Below are positions 55,975-64,000 of a DNA stretch of 64,000 nucleotides, one piece after another. This DNA comes from Paraburkholderia unamae (lineage in GTDB: Bacteria; Pseudomonadota; Gammaproteobacteria; Burkholderiales; Burkholderiaceae): contig NZ_QLSU01000010.1 in the NCBI RefSeq assembly GCF_003268775.1, forward strand, positions 186,001-250,000. The letters run 5' to 3'. The position numbers were made by a program, and so were the translations under genes. Every line of letters starts with the position of its first letter. Position 1 is the stretch's first letter. Below the pieces are notes generated by a model. The model searched no databases. It saw only the letters and a program-made list of their open reading frames with translations, and was not told the origin of the DNA.

Positions 55975-58269
55975 CTAGTTGGCCGCGCCCGGCTCCAGTG
56001 CCTGCTCGCCTTCCCCTTCGAAGAAGGCCTTCACCACCTCGATCTCGCGCGTGCGCTTGAACGGCGGCAGGCTTTGCCAGATGCGCCGCCCGTACGGTTT
56101 GTCGACGAGGCGCGTGTCGCAGATCATTAGCACGCCGCGGTCGGTTTCGGCGCGAATCAGCCGCCCTGCGCCCTGCTTGAGCGTGATCACCGCTTGCGGT
56201 AGCTGGTGCACCGCGAACGGGCTCAGACCTTTCTTTGCGAGCGCATCGAGTCGCGCCGCCAGCACGGGGTCATCAGGCGGCGCAAACGGCAGCTTGTCGA
56301 TCACCACGAGCGAGAGCGCGTCACCGCGCACGTCCACCCCTTCCCAGAAACTCTGGCTCCCCACGAGAATCGCGTTGCCATAGGCGCGAAAGCGCTCCAG
56401 CAGCTCCGTGCGGCTCGCGTCGCCCTGCACGAGCAGCGGCGTGTTCCAGCCGCGTGCTTCGATCGTGTCGCGCAGCTTCGCAGCGATGCGGTCGACGGCG
56501 CGCAACGTCGTGCACAGCATGAAGACGCCGCCACCCGACGCCTCGATGGCCGGCAGCGCGGCCTCGAACACCGCGTCGGTGAACTGCGGCGACGACGGCT
56601 GCGGCATATTGCGCGGCACGTAGAGCAGCCCTTGCGTGGGATAGTCGAACGGGCTTGGCAGCGTCATCGAGCGGCGCGAACTGAGGCCCATCTGCGCCGC
56701 GTAATGCGTAAAATCGCCGCGCACCGAAAGCGTCGCCGAGGTGAAAATCCACGTGCGCGGCACGCCGGCGCGCTGCTTCGCGAAGATCGGCGCCACCGAA
56801 AGCGGTGTTTCGTGCAGTTGAACCGTGTGCGAGAACACTTCGACCCAGCGCACTTTCTCGTCGGCGTCTTCGGCCGCCTGAGCGGCGTCTGCCCCCTCTG
56901 CGCGCTCGCTCGCATCGGGCTTGCGCGTTTCGCGCGACGGCGCGGCGTCATCGGCCACGGCCACGGTCCAGCCCGCGAGGATGCCTTGCAGCTCGCGCGC
57001 ACGCCGCAGGCAAGCGCCCAGCGACTCCGCACGCTCCGCTTGACCCGCGAGCGCCGTGGCGAGCGCGCCCAGCTCGGTTTGCAGTGCGTCGAGCGCGTCG
57101 AAAAGCGGATGATCGGCGGGCAACTGCGTGATCGAGAGCCGCAGCGAGTCTTCCTTGAATGCAAGCCGCACGTCGCGCGCGGCACGCTCCAGCGCCGCGC
57201 CGAGTTTCACCCACTCCACGGCGTCGCGCGCATGGCTCAGACCTTCGGCCACACAGTCGCGCGCCAGTTCGAGGAACTGCGCTGTCGAGAGCGTTTCGCC
57301 GAAGAAGAGCGTCGCCGTTTCGGGCAACTGGTGCGCTTCGTCGAAGATGATGGTGTTCGCGCTCGGCAGCAGCTCGGCCATGCCCGTGTCGCGCAGCATG
57401 ATGTCGGCGAAGAACAGATGGTGGTTCACCACCACGATATCGGCTTGCTGCGCTTCGCGGCGCGCCTGCATTACGAAGCAGTCCTTGTAATGTGGGCATT
57501 CCTGGCCGAGGCAGTTGTCGCGCGTCGACGTGACCATCGACCACACCGCCGCCGTCTCGGGCACGCTTGCGAGCTCCGCCTTGTCGCCCGATCGCGTGAT
57601 CTTCGCGAAACGCACGATCTCCTGCAAATACGCCGTTTCCTGGCGCGAAGGCAGGCGGCCGTTGTCCGCCGTGCGTTGCAGGTAGTAGTGGCACAGGTAG
57701 TTCGAGCGGCCCTTGAGCATCGCAACGCTCACGGGCACCGCGAGCGCGTCGCGCACCGTGGGAATGTCGCGCGCGAAAAGCTGGTCCTGCAAATGCTTCG
57801 TGCCCGTGGAGACGACGACCTTGCCGCCCCACAGCATGGCCGGCACGAGATACGCATAGGTCTTGCCGGTGCCCGTGCCCGCCTCGACGATCAGCGTGTT
57901 GTCGCCTGCCTCGGCGGCGCCGCGCGCCGCTTCCTCGGCGCCCGTCTGGGCCGCAACCGGCGCGCCGCGCTCGAGCCGTCGCGCGGGGCGCGACTGTGCT
58001 TCGAACATCGCGGGTTCGGGCAAGGCCTGCGCGGCGGCTTCCATGGCCGCCGCTACCGCGCGCGCCATTTCGATCTGCGCGGCACGCGGGCGATAGCCGT
58101 CGATCTCGCGCGCGAGCAGGCCGTCGGCGGCGAACAATTCTTCGAGTTCGGACGCGCGGCGCGGGCTCAAGGCGCTCGCCGCGGGGGAAGATTCGGCGGC
58201 GCGCGCGCCGGCCTCCGGCGCGCCGCTTTCGCGCGCGGGCCGGGAACGGGAAACGGTCGGTGAATTCAA
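55975..58269 (-). CDS. ATP-dependent DNA helicase, DinG/YoaA type
   Basis: 764 residues, superfamily 2 XPD-like helicase. Walker A 'VEAGTGTGKTYAYLVPA', Fe-S cysteines around 'CLGQECPHYKDCFV', DEAH box 'TIIFDEAHQLPE', and the C-terminal helicase motif 'QGAGRLIRAETDRGVLMICD'. YoaA/DinG relatives unwind 5'-3' and act in damage tolerance. The first 45 residues are Ala/Ser/Arg-rich. TTG 58269 is used as start because no earlier ATG or GTG is available upstream of the conserved part and AGGA lies before it. Stop lies near a terminator. Confidence 0.9.
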   Translation of the reverse strand: MNSPTVSRSRPARESGAPEAGARAAESSPAASALSPRRASELEELFAADGLLAREIDGYRPRAAQIEMARAVAAAMEAAAQALPEPAMFEAQSRPARRLERGAPVAAQTGAEEAARGAAEAGDNTLIVEAGTGTGKTYAYLVPAMLWGGKVVVSTGTKHLQDQLFARDIPTVRDALAVPVSVAMLKGRSNYLCHYYLQRTADNGRLPSRQETAYLQEIVRFAKITRSGDKAELASVPETAAVWSMVTSTRDNCLGQECPHYKDCFVMQARREAQQADIVVVNHHLFFADIMLRDTGMAELLPSANTIIFDEAHQLPETATLFFGETLSTAQFLELARDCVAEGLSHARDAVEWVKLGAALERAARDVRLAFKEDSLRLSITQLPADHPLFDALDALQTELGALATALAGQAERAESLGACLRRARELQGILAGWTVAVADDAAPSRETRKPDASERAEGADAAQAAEDADEKVRWVEVFSHTVQLHETPLSVAPIFAKQRAGVPRTWIFTSATLSVRGDFTHYAAQMGLSSRRSMTLPSPFDYPTQGLLYVPRNMPQPSSPQFTDAVFEAALPAIEASGGGVFMLCTTLRAVDRIAAKLRDTIEARGWNTPLLVQGDASRTELLERFRAYGNAILVGSQSFWEGVDVRGDALSLVVIDKLPFAPPDDPVLAARLDALAKKGLSPFAVHQLPQAVITLKQGAGRLIRAETDRGVLMICDTRLVDKPYGRRIWQSLPPFKRTREIEVVKAFFEGEGEQALEPGAAN

Positions 58270-58345
58270 GGCAAGCGGTTCCTGCTCGGTCCGGAAGGGC
58301 GCGGCCTGCCAACTGCCGCGCCCCGGCGCCTGCCGGGACCCGGAA

Positions 58346-58579
58346 TCAGGCGTGCCCGTCCGAAGTCTTCGTTGAATCGGGGTCCAGCTGCAATTGCAGC
58401 AGGATGATGTTGTCCTTGACCTTGAGCTTGCGCTTTTTCAGCTTTTGCAATTCGAGATCGTCGTAGTCCGGTGTATCGCACATTCGGTCGATCAGACGGT
58501 CCAGATCGCCGTGCTCGGATTCCAGTTGCAGAATGCGGTCACGAAGGACCTCGACCTTGACTTCACGATGCTCGCGCAT
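58346..58579 (-). CDS. YdcH family (DUF465) small protein
   Basis: 77 residues, almost entirely helical and charged: 'LRDRILQLESEHGDLDRLIDRM' and 'LELQKLKKRKLKVKDNIILLQLQL' form the DUF465/YdcH helical hairpin. Function unknown. A very good GGAGG site precedes the ATG. It is 76 bp upstream of the helicase start on the same strand and may be co-transcribed with it. Confidence 0.88.
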   Translation of the reverse strand: MREHREVKVEVLRDRILQLESEHGDLDRLIDRMCDTPDYDDLELQKLKKRKLKVKDNIILLQLQLDPDSTKTSDGHA

Positions 58580-58666
58580 GCTCGCCTCCTCGACATAAGC
58601 GGCGCGCGCTTGCGAAGGACGACGCGCCTGAGGTTGCAGTCCGGCTGAAAAAGCGTGCTACTCGTG

Positions 58667-59692
58667 CTACTGGTCCTGCTGCTGCTGCTGTTGCTGCTTG
58701 AGTTGTTGCTGCTGCTGTTCTTCCTGTTGCTGCTTTTGCTGCGCCTTCTCGGCCGCCTGTTTCTGACGCGCTTCCACATCGGCCTGATGCTTCGCCGCGT
58801 CTTGCTGCTTCTGCTCGAAGCGCTGGGCCTTGTCGGCGCGTTCCTGCGCCTTCTGCTCGCCCTGGCGCCGCGCATCATCCAGTTGCTTCTGGTAATTCGA
58901 CTGCTTCTGGTCGTACGCCGCCTGGTTCGCATCGCGCTGCGGCTGCTCGCCCTGGCGCTGCGCCTGGGCCAGCGCGTGCTGGCGCTGCTTTTCCTGGTAC
59001 GCCTGCTCGTTCGCGGCGCGCTGCGGGGCTTCCGCGTCGCGCTGCGCCTGATTGATCGCGTGCTGCTGCTGCTTCTGCTCGTACGCCTGCGCGCTTGCCG
59101 CTTCGTTGGCGGCGCGCTGCGGCGCGTTGGCCTCGTCCTGTGCGCGCTGCAACGCGGCTTGCTGGTCGCGCTGCTGCGCATGGGTGGCGCGCTTGTCGTC
59201 GTCGAGCGACAGTTGCTCGCGCCGAATGTCCGCCTGGACCACGCGCATCTGGTCGCGCGCCTTGCCGAGACAGTGATTCACGAAGAACGTGCTATAGCAG
59301 TCGTGCTGCGCGACTGCATAGCGGTAGTTATTCTCGGCGGTGCGGCGGTCCAGCACCTTTTGCCGTGCGTCGAAATCGCTCTGCGCCCCCGCTGCGCCGG
59401 ATGTTCCGGCCACACCTGCATCGGACGCCGCAAGCGGCGTAGCAGTATTGGCCGGATTGCCGGACTGCGCAGCCGGCGACGCGGCGCGCGCGCCCTGCGC
59501 CTGCTCCGTCCCGGACGCCGGCAACGCTTGCGCGAGGGCCGGAACGCTTGCCCCCACGCTCAATGCGACGGCACAAATCGCCCCGAGGGCGGAGAACCGC
59601 CAGGTGGCGCCAACGGGCGCGCGATACCGGGCAAGGGGCAAATCGGGGGAGAAGCGGGAGGTCGTCAACGTCTTCTGTGGGCAACGGAACAT
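58667..59692 (-). CDS. Exported Gln-rich coiled-coil protein
   Basis: 341 residues from ATG 59692; the frame stays open upstream but that part is antisense to tex. A hydrophobic signal (36-54, ending 'ASVPALA') is followed by an Ala/Gly/Ser linker, a short conserved-looking domain with 'HDCYSTFFVNHCLGKARDQMR' character (Cys132, Cys141), and then a highly charged Gln/Ala/Arg coiled coil. Residues 185-280 contain three repeats beginning PQRAANE, PQRAANE and PQRDANQ, each about 30 residues. The C-terminus is Gln-only runs. Resembles TolA-like stalks in composition only; function unknown. Divergent from tex. Confidence 0.75.
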   Translation of the reverse strand: MFRCPQKTLTTSRFSPDLPLARYRAPVGATWRFSALGAICAVALSVGASVPALAQALPASGTEQAQGARAASPAAQSGNPANTATPLAASDAGVAGTSGAAGAQSDFDARQKVLDRRTAENNYRYAVAQHDCYSTFFVNHCLGKARDQMRVVQADIRREQLSLDDDKRATHAQQRDQQAALQRAQDEANAPQRAANEAASAQAYEQKQQQHAINQAQRDAEAPQRAANEQAYQEKQRQHALAQAQRQGEQPQRDANQAAYDQKQSNYQKQLDDARRQGEQKAQERADKAQRFEQKQQDAAKHQADVEARQKQAAEKAQQKQQQEEQQQQQLKQQQQQQQDQ

Positions 59693-59899
59693 GGCTGAAA
59701 TTCTAACACCCCCCGGGTTGAGCGCTCGGCCATTTATGGCAAAATGCCCCGCTCCACCGGCCGGCGGGCGCACCCGGCAAAGCGCCCCGTAGCGCGACGC
59801 CGAAGCGCAGCAAACAGGCTGCTGGCGCGCCAGCCCGCCCCGGCCACCGGAATGCAAACCCGGACCGCAAACCGATCCTCGCAGGAATAGCCAGAACCT

Positions 59900-62254
59900 A
59901 TGACGGAAACCGTAGCACTCAAGATCGTCCAGCGTATCGCCACCGAACTGAATGTGCAGCCACGCCAGGTCGCAGCCGCCGTGCAGCTTCTCGACGAAGG
60001 CGCGACCGTTCCGTTCATCGCCCGTTACCGCAAGGAAGTCACGGACAACCTCGACGATACGCAACTGCGCACGCTCGAAGAGCGCCTGCTCTATCTGCGC
60101 GAGCTCGAAGACCGCCGCGCCACGATCCTTGCGAGCATCGATGAGCAAGGCAAGCTCACCGCCGAGCTGCGCAGTGCCATCGAAGCCGCCGACAGCAAGC
60201 AGGTTCTCGAAGACCTCTATCTGCCCTACAAGCCCAAGCGCCGCACGCGCGCGCAGATCGCCCGCGAAGCCGGCCTCCAGCCGCTCGCCGACGCGTTGCT
60301 CGCGAACCCGCTGCTCGACCCGCAAACGGAAGCCGCCCAGTATGTGGACGCCGAAAAGGGCGTGGCCGACGTGAAGGCCGCGCTCGACGGCGCGCGCGAC
60401 ATCCTCTCCGAGCAGTTCGGTGAAACGGCCGAACTGCTGGGCAAGCTGCGCGACTGGCTGCACAACCAGGGCGTGGTGATGTCGAGCGTGGTCGAAGGCA
60501 AGGAAAACGAGGAAGGCGAGAAGTTCCGCGACTACTACGACTATTCCGAGACCATCAAGACGGTGCCGTCGCACCGCGCGCTCGCCCTTTTCCGCGGCCG
60601 TAACGCCGGTGTGCTGATGGTCAAGCTCGGCCTTGGCGGCGAACAGGATACGCAGGTCCCGCATCCGGGCGAAGGGATGATCGCGCGCCACTTCGGCATC
60701 GCGAACCAGAACCGCCCGGCCGACAAGTGGCTCTCCGACGTGTGCCGCTGGTGCTGGCGCGTGAAGGTACAGCCGCACATCGAAAACGAGCTGCTCACGA
60801 ACCTGCGCGAACAGGCCGAAAACGAAGCCATTCGCGTGTTCGCGCGCAATCTCAAGGATCTGCTGCTCGCCGCGCCCGCGGGTCCGAAGGCCGTGATCGG
60901 GCTCGACCCCGGCCTGCGTACCGGCGTGAAGGTGGCCGTGGTCGATCGCACGGGCAAGCTGCTCGCAACCGACACGATCTACCCGCATGAGCCGCGCCGC
61001 GACTGGGACGGCTCGCTCGCGAAGCTCGCGCGCATCGCCGCGCAAACGCAGGCGGAACTCATCAGCATCGGCAACGGCACGGCCTCGCGCGAAACCGACA
61101 AGCTCGCGAGCGAGCTGATCTCGAAGCATCCGGAGCTGAAGCTGCAAAAGATCGTGGTATCCGAAGCCGGGGCGTCGGTTTATTCGGCATCCGAACTGGC
61201 GGCCAAGGAATTCCCCGAACTCGACGTTTCGCTGCGCGGCGCCGTCTCCATCGCGCGCCGCCTGCAAGACCCGCTTGCGGAACTCGTGAAGATCGAGCCG
61301 AAGGCGATCGGCGTGGGCCAGTACCAGCACGACGTGAACCAGCGCGAACTCGCACGCTCGCTCGACGCCGTGGTCGAGGACTGCGTGAACGCCGTGGGTG
61401 TCGACGCGAACACGGCCTCGGTCGCGCTGCTCGCCCGCGTGTCGGGTCTGAACTCGACGCTTGCGCGCAATATCGTCGATTACCGCGATGCAAACGGGCC
61501 GTTCCCCTCGCGCGAGCAACTGAAGAAGGTGCCGCGACTGGGCGACAAGACCTTCGAGCAGGCCGCGGGCTTCCTGCGCATCAACGGCGGCGACAATCCC
61601 CTCGACCGCTCCTCGGTGCACCCGGAAGCCTATCCGGTCGTCGAGCGCATGCTCGCGAAGATCAAGCGCACGATCGGCGATGTGCTCGGCAGCCGCGAAG
61701 CGCTTTCGGGCCTCTCGCCCACCGAATTCGTCGACGACCGCTTCGGTCTGCCGACGGTGCGCGACATCCTGAGCGAACTGGAAAAGCCGGGCCGCGATCC
61801 GCGCCCCGAGTTCAAGACGGCGACGTTCCGCGACGGCGTCGAGAAGGTGTCCGACCTCGTGCCGGGCATGCTGCTCGAAGGCGTCGTGACGAACGTGGCC
61901 GCGTTCGGCGCGTTCATCGACGTGGGCGTGCATCAGGACGGCCTCGTGCACGTCTCCGCCCTGTCGACGAAGTTCATCAAGGACCCGCACGAAGTCGTGA
62001 AGGCCGGCCAGGTCGTGAAGGTGAAGGTGCTCGACGTCGACGTGAAGCGTCAGCGCATCGCGCTCACGATGCGCCTGGACGACGACCCCATGAGCGCCGG
62101 CGGATCGCGCGGCGGCGGTGCCGGTCAATCGGGCAACCGCGACCGCGATAACCGCGGCGGCGGCAATCGTGACAATCGCGGCGGCCAGCGCTCACGCGAC
62201 GCCGAACCGGCGGGCGCGATGGCGGCGGCATTCGCGAAGCTCAAGCAACGCTAA
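59900..62254 (+). CDS. tex: Transcription accessory protein Tex
   Basis: 784 residues: N-terminal helical domain ('[25 protein letters not shown]'), YqgF-like RNase H fold ('[21 protein letters not shown]'), helix-hairpin-helix ('[21 protein letters not shown]') and C-terminal S1 RNA-binding domain ('[22 protein letters not shown]'), then a Gly/Arg/Asn tail (about 735-775) not found in all Tex proteins. Tex influences transcription-translation and toxin expression in Bordetella and Pseudomonas. ATG 59900 fits the family start. Confidence 0.96.
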   Translation: MTETVALKIVQRIATELNVQPRQVAAAVQLLDEGATVPFIARYRKEVTDNLDDTQLRTLEERLLYLRELEDRRATILASIDEQGKLTAELRSAIEAADSKQVLEDLYLPYKPKRRTRAQIAREAGLQPLADALLANPLLDPQTEAAQYVDAEKGVADVKAALDGARDILSEQFGETAELLGKLRDWLHNQGVVMSSVVEGKENEEGEKFRDYYDYSETIKTVPSHRALALFRGRNAGVLMVKLGLGGEQDTQVPHPGEGMIARHFGIANQNRPADKWLSDVCRWCWRVKVQPHIENELLTNLREQAENEAIRVFARNLKDLLLAAPAGPKAVIGLDPGLRTGVKVAVVDRTGKLLATDTIYPHEPRRDWDGSLAKLARIAAQTQAELISIGNGTASRETDKLASELISKHPELKLQKIVVSEAGASVYSASELAAKEFPELDVSLRGAVSIARRLQDPLAELVKIEPKAIGVGQYQHDVNQRELARSLDAVVEDCVNAVGVDANTASVALLARVSGLNSTLARNIVDYRDANGPFPSREQLKKVPRLGDKTFEQAAGFLRINGGDNPLDRSSVHPEAYPVVERMLAKIKRTIGDVLGSREALSGLSPTEFVDDRFGLPTVRDILSELEKPGRDPRPEFKTATFRDGVEKVSDLVPGMLLEGVVTNVAAFGAFIDVGVHQDGLVHVSALSTKFIKDPHEVVKAGQVVKVKVLDVDVKRQRIALTMRLDDDPMSAGGSRGGGAGQSGNRDRDNRGGGNRDNRGGQRSRDAEPAGAMAAAFAKLKQR

Positions 62255-62300
62255 CGCCCGCACGACACGGCGTGAGCGCCCACGGTTCACGTTGTGAGCG

Positions 62301-62336
62301 CAACAAAAAAGGCACCCTCGGGTGCCTTTTTTGTTG
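62301..62336. terminator. Bidirectional intrinsic terminator
   Basis: Stem CAACAAAAAAGGCACC/GGTGCCTTTTTTGTTG with CTCG loop, between tex and kup. Confidence 0.93.
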
Positions 62337-62358
62337 CCGGTCGAAACGAAGCGATCGA

Positions 62359-64000
62359 TCAGATCTCGATCTTCGTCCCGAGCTCGACCACGCGGTTCGC
62401 AGGAATACTGAAGAAGTCCGTGGGCTTCGCCGCGTTCTGATGCATCCACGCAAACACGCGCTCGCGGAAAATCGACATGCCGGGCAACTGCGTCGGCACG
62501 ACGGTCTCGCGGGCGAGGAAGAACGACGTATCCATCATCTCGAACGTCATGTTGTGGGTGCGCGAAATTTCTTCAAGCACGGCCTGCACATCGGGCGTTT
62601 CGTTGAAGCCGTAATCGGCCTTCACAAGATAGAGCCCGCCGCCCACGTCCTTCACCGTCACGCGATCGGCGTCCGCCACGTAGGGAATATCGCGGATCAC
62701 GAAGGTCAGGAAAATCGTGCGCTCGTGCAGCACCTTGTTGTGCTTGAGGTTGTGCAGCAAGCTCACCGGCACCAGTTCCTCGCTGCCCGTGAGGTAGATG
62801 GCCGTGCCCGACACGCGGTGCGGCGGGTGCGCGAGCAGCCCCTGCAGGAAGGGCATGAGCGGAATGCCGTCAGCGGCCGTACGCTCCTTCACGATCATGC
62901 GGCCCTTGAACCAGGTCATCAGCAGGAAGAACAGCAGCGCGCCAATGCCGAGCGGCAGCCAGCCGCCCTCTTCGACCTTCAGCAGATTCGCGCCGAAGAA
63001 GCCCAGATCGACGGCCAGCAGCACCGTGATGATGCCGGTGACGAGCGCCTTGTTCCACTTCCACACTTTCGTCATCACGACGGCGACGAGCACCGTGGTG
63101 ATCACCATCGTCGCGGTCACGGCGATACCGTAGGCGGCGGCCAGATTGTCCGAACTCTTGAAGGCCACCACGATGCACAGGATGATGAAGAGCAGCATCC
63201 AGTTCACGACCGGCACGTAGATCTGGCCGATGGCGAGATCCGACGTGTGCAGGACCTTCATGCGCGGCACGTAGCCGAGGAGGATGGCCTGGCTCGTGAG
63301 CGAGTACGCGCCCGAAATCACGGCCTGCGAGGCAATCACGGTGGCGACCGTGGAGAGCACGACGAGCGGCAGCAAAGCCCAGTCGGGCGCGAGCAGGAAG
63401 AACGGGTTTTCGATCGCGCGATGGTCCTGCATCAGCAGCGCGCCCTGCCCGAAGTAGTTGAGCACGAGCGAGGGCATCACGAGCGTGTACCACGCGCAGC
63501 GAATGGGCTTCGCGCCAAAGTGGCCCATGTCGGCGTAGAGCGCTTCCGCGCCGGTCAGCACCAGCACGACCGAGCCGAGCACCACATAGGCTTGCAGCAT
63601 GTGCGCGCCCATGAAGGAGATCGCGTAATACGGGCTGAGCGCGGCGATGACGCCCGGCGCCTGCACGATGCGCGAGACGCCCAGCACGGCGATGGTGATG
63701 AACCACAGCACCATGATCGGCCCGAACAGGCGGCCGACGAGCGCGGTGCCGTGCCGCTGGATCCAGAACAGCAGGACCAGGATCACCATGGTGAGCGGCA
63801 GCACGAGGTGCGAGAGCTTGGGCGCCGCGATCTCCAGACCCTCCACCGCCGACATGACGGAGATGGCCGGCGTGATGACGGCGTCGCCATAGAACATGCA
63901 CGCGCCGAAGATGCCTAGCGCCGTGAGCAGCGCAGCCGATTTGCTCTTGCGGTTGAACGAGCGCATGGCGAGCGCCATGAGCGCGAGCACGCCGCCTTCG
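62359..64000 (-). CDS. kup: Kup family potassium uptake protein (5' end beyond window)
   Basis: 547 codons of an expected roughly 630 are present; the N-terminal part lies past 64000 (the first in-frame codons read '[16 protein letters not shown]', an internal Kup segment, so an apparent start at 63990 is not the true one). Eleven or so hydrophobic segments are followed by the cytoplasmic C-terminal domain from about 62850 down to the stop. '[21 protein letters not shown]' and '[20 protein letters not shown]' are Kup signatures. Low-affinity proton-coupled K+ uptake. Confidence 0.95.
   Translation of the reverse strand, partial: EGGVLALMALAMRSFNRKSKSAALLTALGIFGACMFYGDAVITPAISVMSAVEGLEIAAPKLSHLVLPLTMVILVLLFWIQRHGTALVGRLFGPIMVLWFITIAVLGVSRIVQAPGVIAALSPYYAISFMGAHMLQAYVVLGSVVLVLTGAEALYADMGHFGAKPIRCAWYTLVMPSLVLNYFGQGALLMQDHRAIENPFFLLAPDWALLPLVVLSTVATVIASQAVISGAYSLTSQAILLGYVPRMKVLHTSDLAIGQIYVPVVNWMLLFIILCIVVAFKSSDNLAAAYGIAVTATMVITTVLVAVVMTKVWKWNKALVTGIITVLLAVDLGFFGANLLKVEEGGWLPLGIGALLFFLLMTWFKGRMIVKERTAADGIPLMPFLQGLLAHPPHRVSGTAIYLTGSEELVPVSLLHNLKHNKVLHERTIFLTFVIRDIPYVADADRVTVKDVGGGLYLVKADYGFNETPDVQAVLEEISRTHNMTFEMMDTSFFLARETVVPTQLPGMSIFRERVFAWMHQNAAKPTDFFSIPANRVVELGTKIEI

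Noticed and set aside
58667-62128. A 1153-codon open frame antisense to tex
   Set aside because: Only the part after 59692 (the Gln-rich protein) has a signal peptide and sensible composition. The rest is the mirror of tex, an effect of the strong GC3 codon bias.

Overview
The window is a GC-rich stretch of core bacterial chromosome with dense, mostly single-copy housekeeping genes. Gene content (glyoxylate shunt split by a usp/LysR/dehalogenase block, cysS-alkA-accA-tilS-lysC order, yejABEF, a bacterial acyl-CoA-binding protein, Gly/Arg-tailed RhlE helicase, Ala-rich lipoprotein) points to a betaproteobacterium of the Burkholderiaceae, most likely Paraburkholderia or Burkholderia chromosome 1. 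This assignment is by recognition, not by a database search. I see no insertion sequence, integrase, prophage, CRISPR array, toxin-antitoxin pair or biosynthetic cluster, and no anomalous-composition island that would mark a new defence or mobile system.

Layout. 1-10.7 kb: end of an ABC-F ATPase, a CaiB/BaiF CoA-transferase with an unusual Gly/Gln/Pro tail, a small DUF2866-like protein, radA-alr, a first lplT, thiD, then a leftward, translationally coupled tsaB-rimI-uracil DNA glycosylase-DUF1853 operon. 10.9-13.4 kb: acyl-CoA-binding protein and rhlE with a long leader. 13.4-19.5 kb: glyoxylate-shunt region, aceA (isocitrate lyase) with a perfect palindrome upstream, a universal stress protein, a LysR regulator divergent from a haloacid dehalogenase, and aceB (malate synthase). 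19.5-21.5 kb: GGCT-like protein, AraC regulator, GNAT acetyltransferase. 21.6-22.65 kb: leftward tRNA array Ala(GGC)-Glu-Asp-Glu-Asp-Glu-Asp behind a strong promoter, followed by gltX. 24.8-32.4 kb: patatin lipoprotein, NlpC/P60 peptidase, and the yejABEF peptide importer. 32.5-41.4 kb: fabI, a small exported Pro/Gly/His protein, tRNA-Ser(GCT), lysC, tilS, accA, a 3-methyladenine glycosylase and cysS. 41.7-46.6 kb: TPR protein, two cyclophilins, lpxH, cysE, trmJ. 47-53.5 kb: suhB, a second lplT, mutS and a secreted protein resembling a metallophosphoesterase that has lost its metal ligands. 53.5-64 kb: slyD, roxA, an Ala-rich lipoprotein, a DinG-type helicase, a YdcH/DUF465 protein, a Gln-rich coiled-coil exported protein, tex and the 5'-truncated kup.

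How genes work together. aceA and aceB form the glyoxylate bypass; the dehalogenase between them could feed it through glycolate and glyoxylate (inference). tRNA metabolism is over-represented: tsaB (t6A37), tilS (lysidine34), trmJ (Nm32), gltX, cysS and eight tRNA genes. Envelope functions include alr, both lplT copies, lpxH, fabI, accA, NlpC/P60 and yejABEF. DNA repair includes radA, mutS, UDG, the alkylpurine glycosylase and the DinG-type helicase.

The points most worth a second look are the degenerate phosphoesterase-like protein, the tandemly duplicated tRNA-Asp/Glu unit with an internal terminator, the palindrome before aceA, the repeat-built Gln-rich protein beside tex, and the suhB leader with a boxA-like element and hairpin. 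All are modest; no new multi-gene system is evident.
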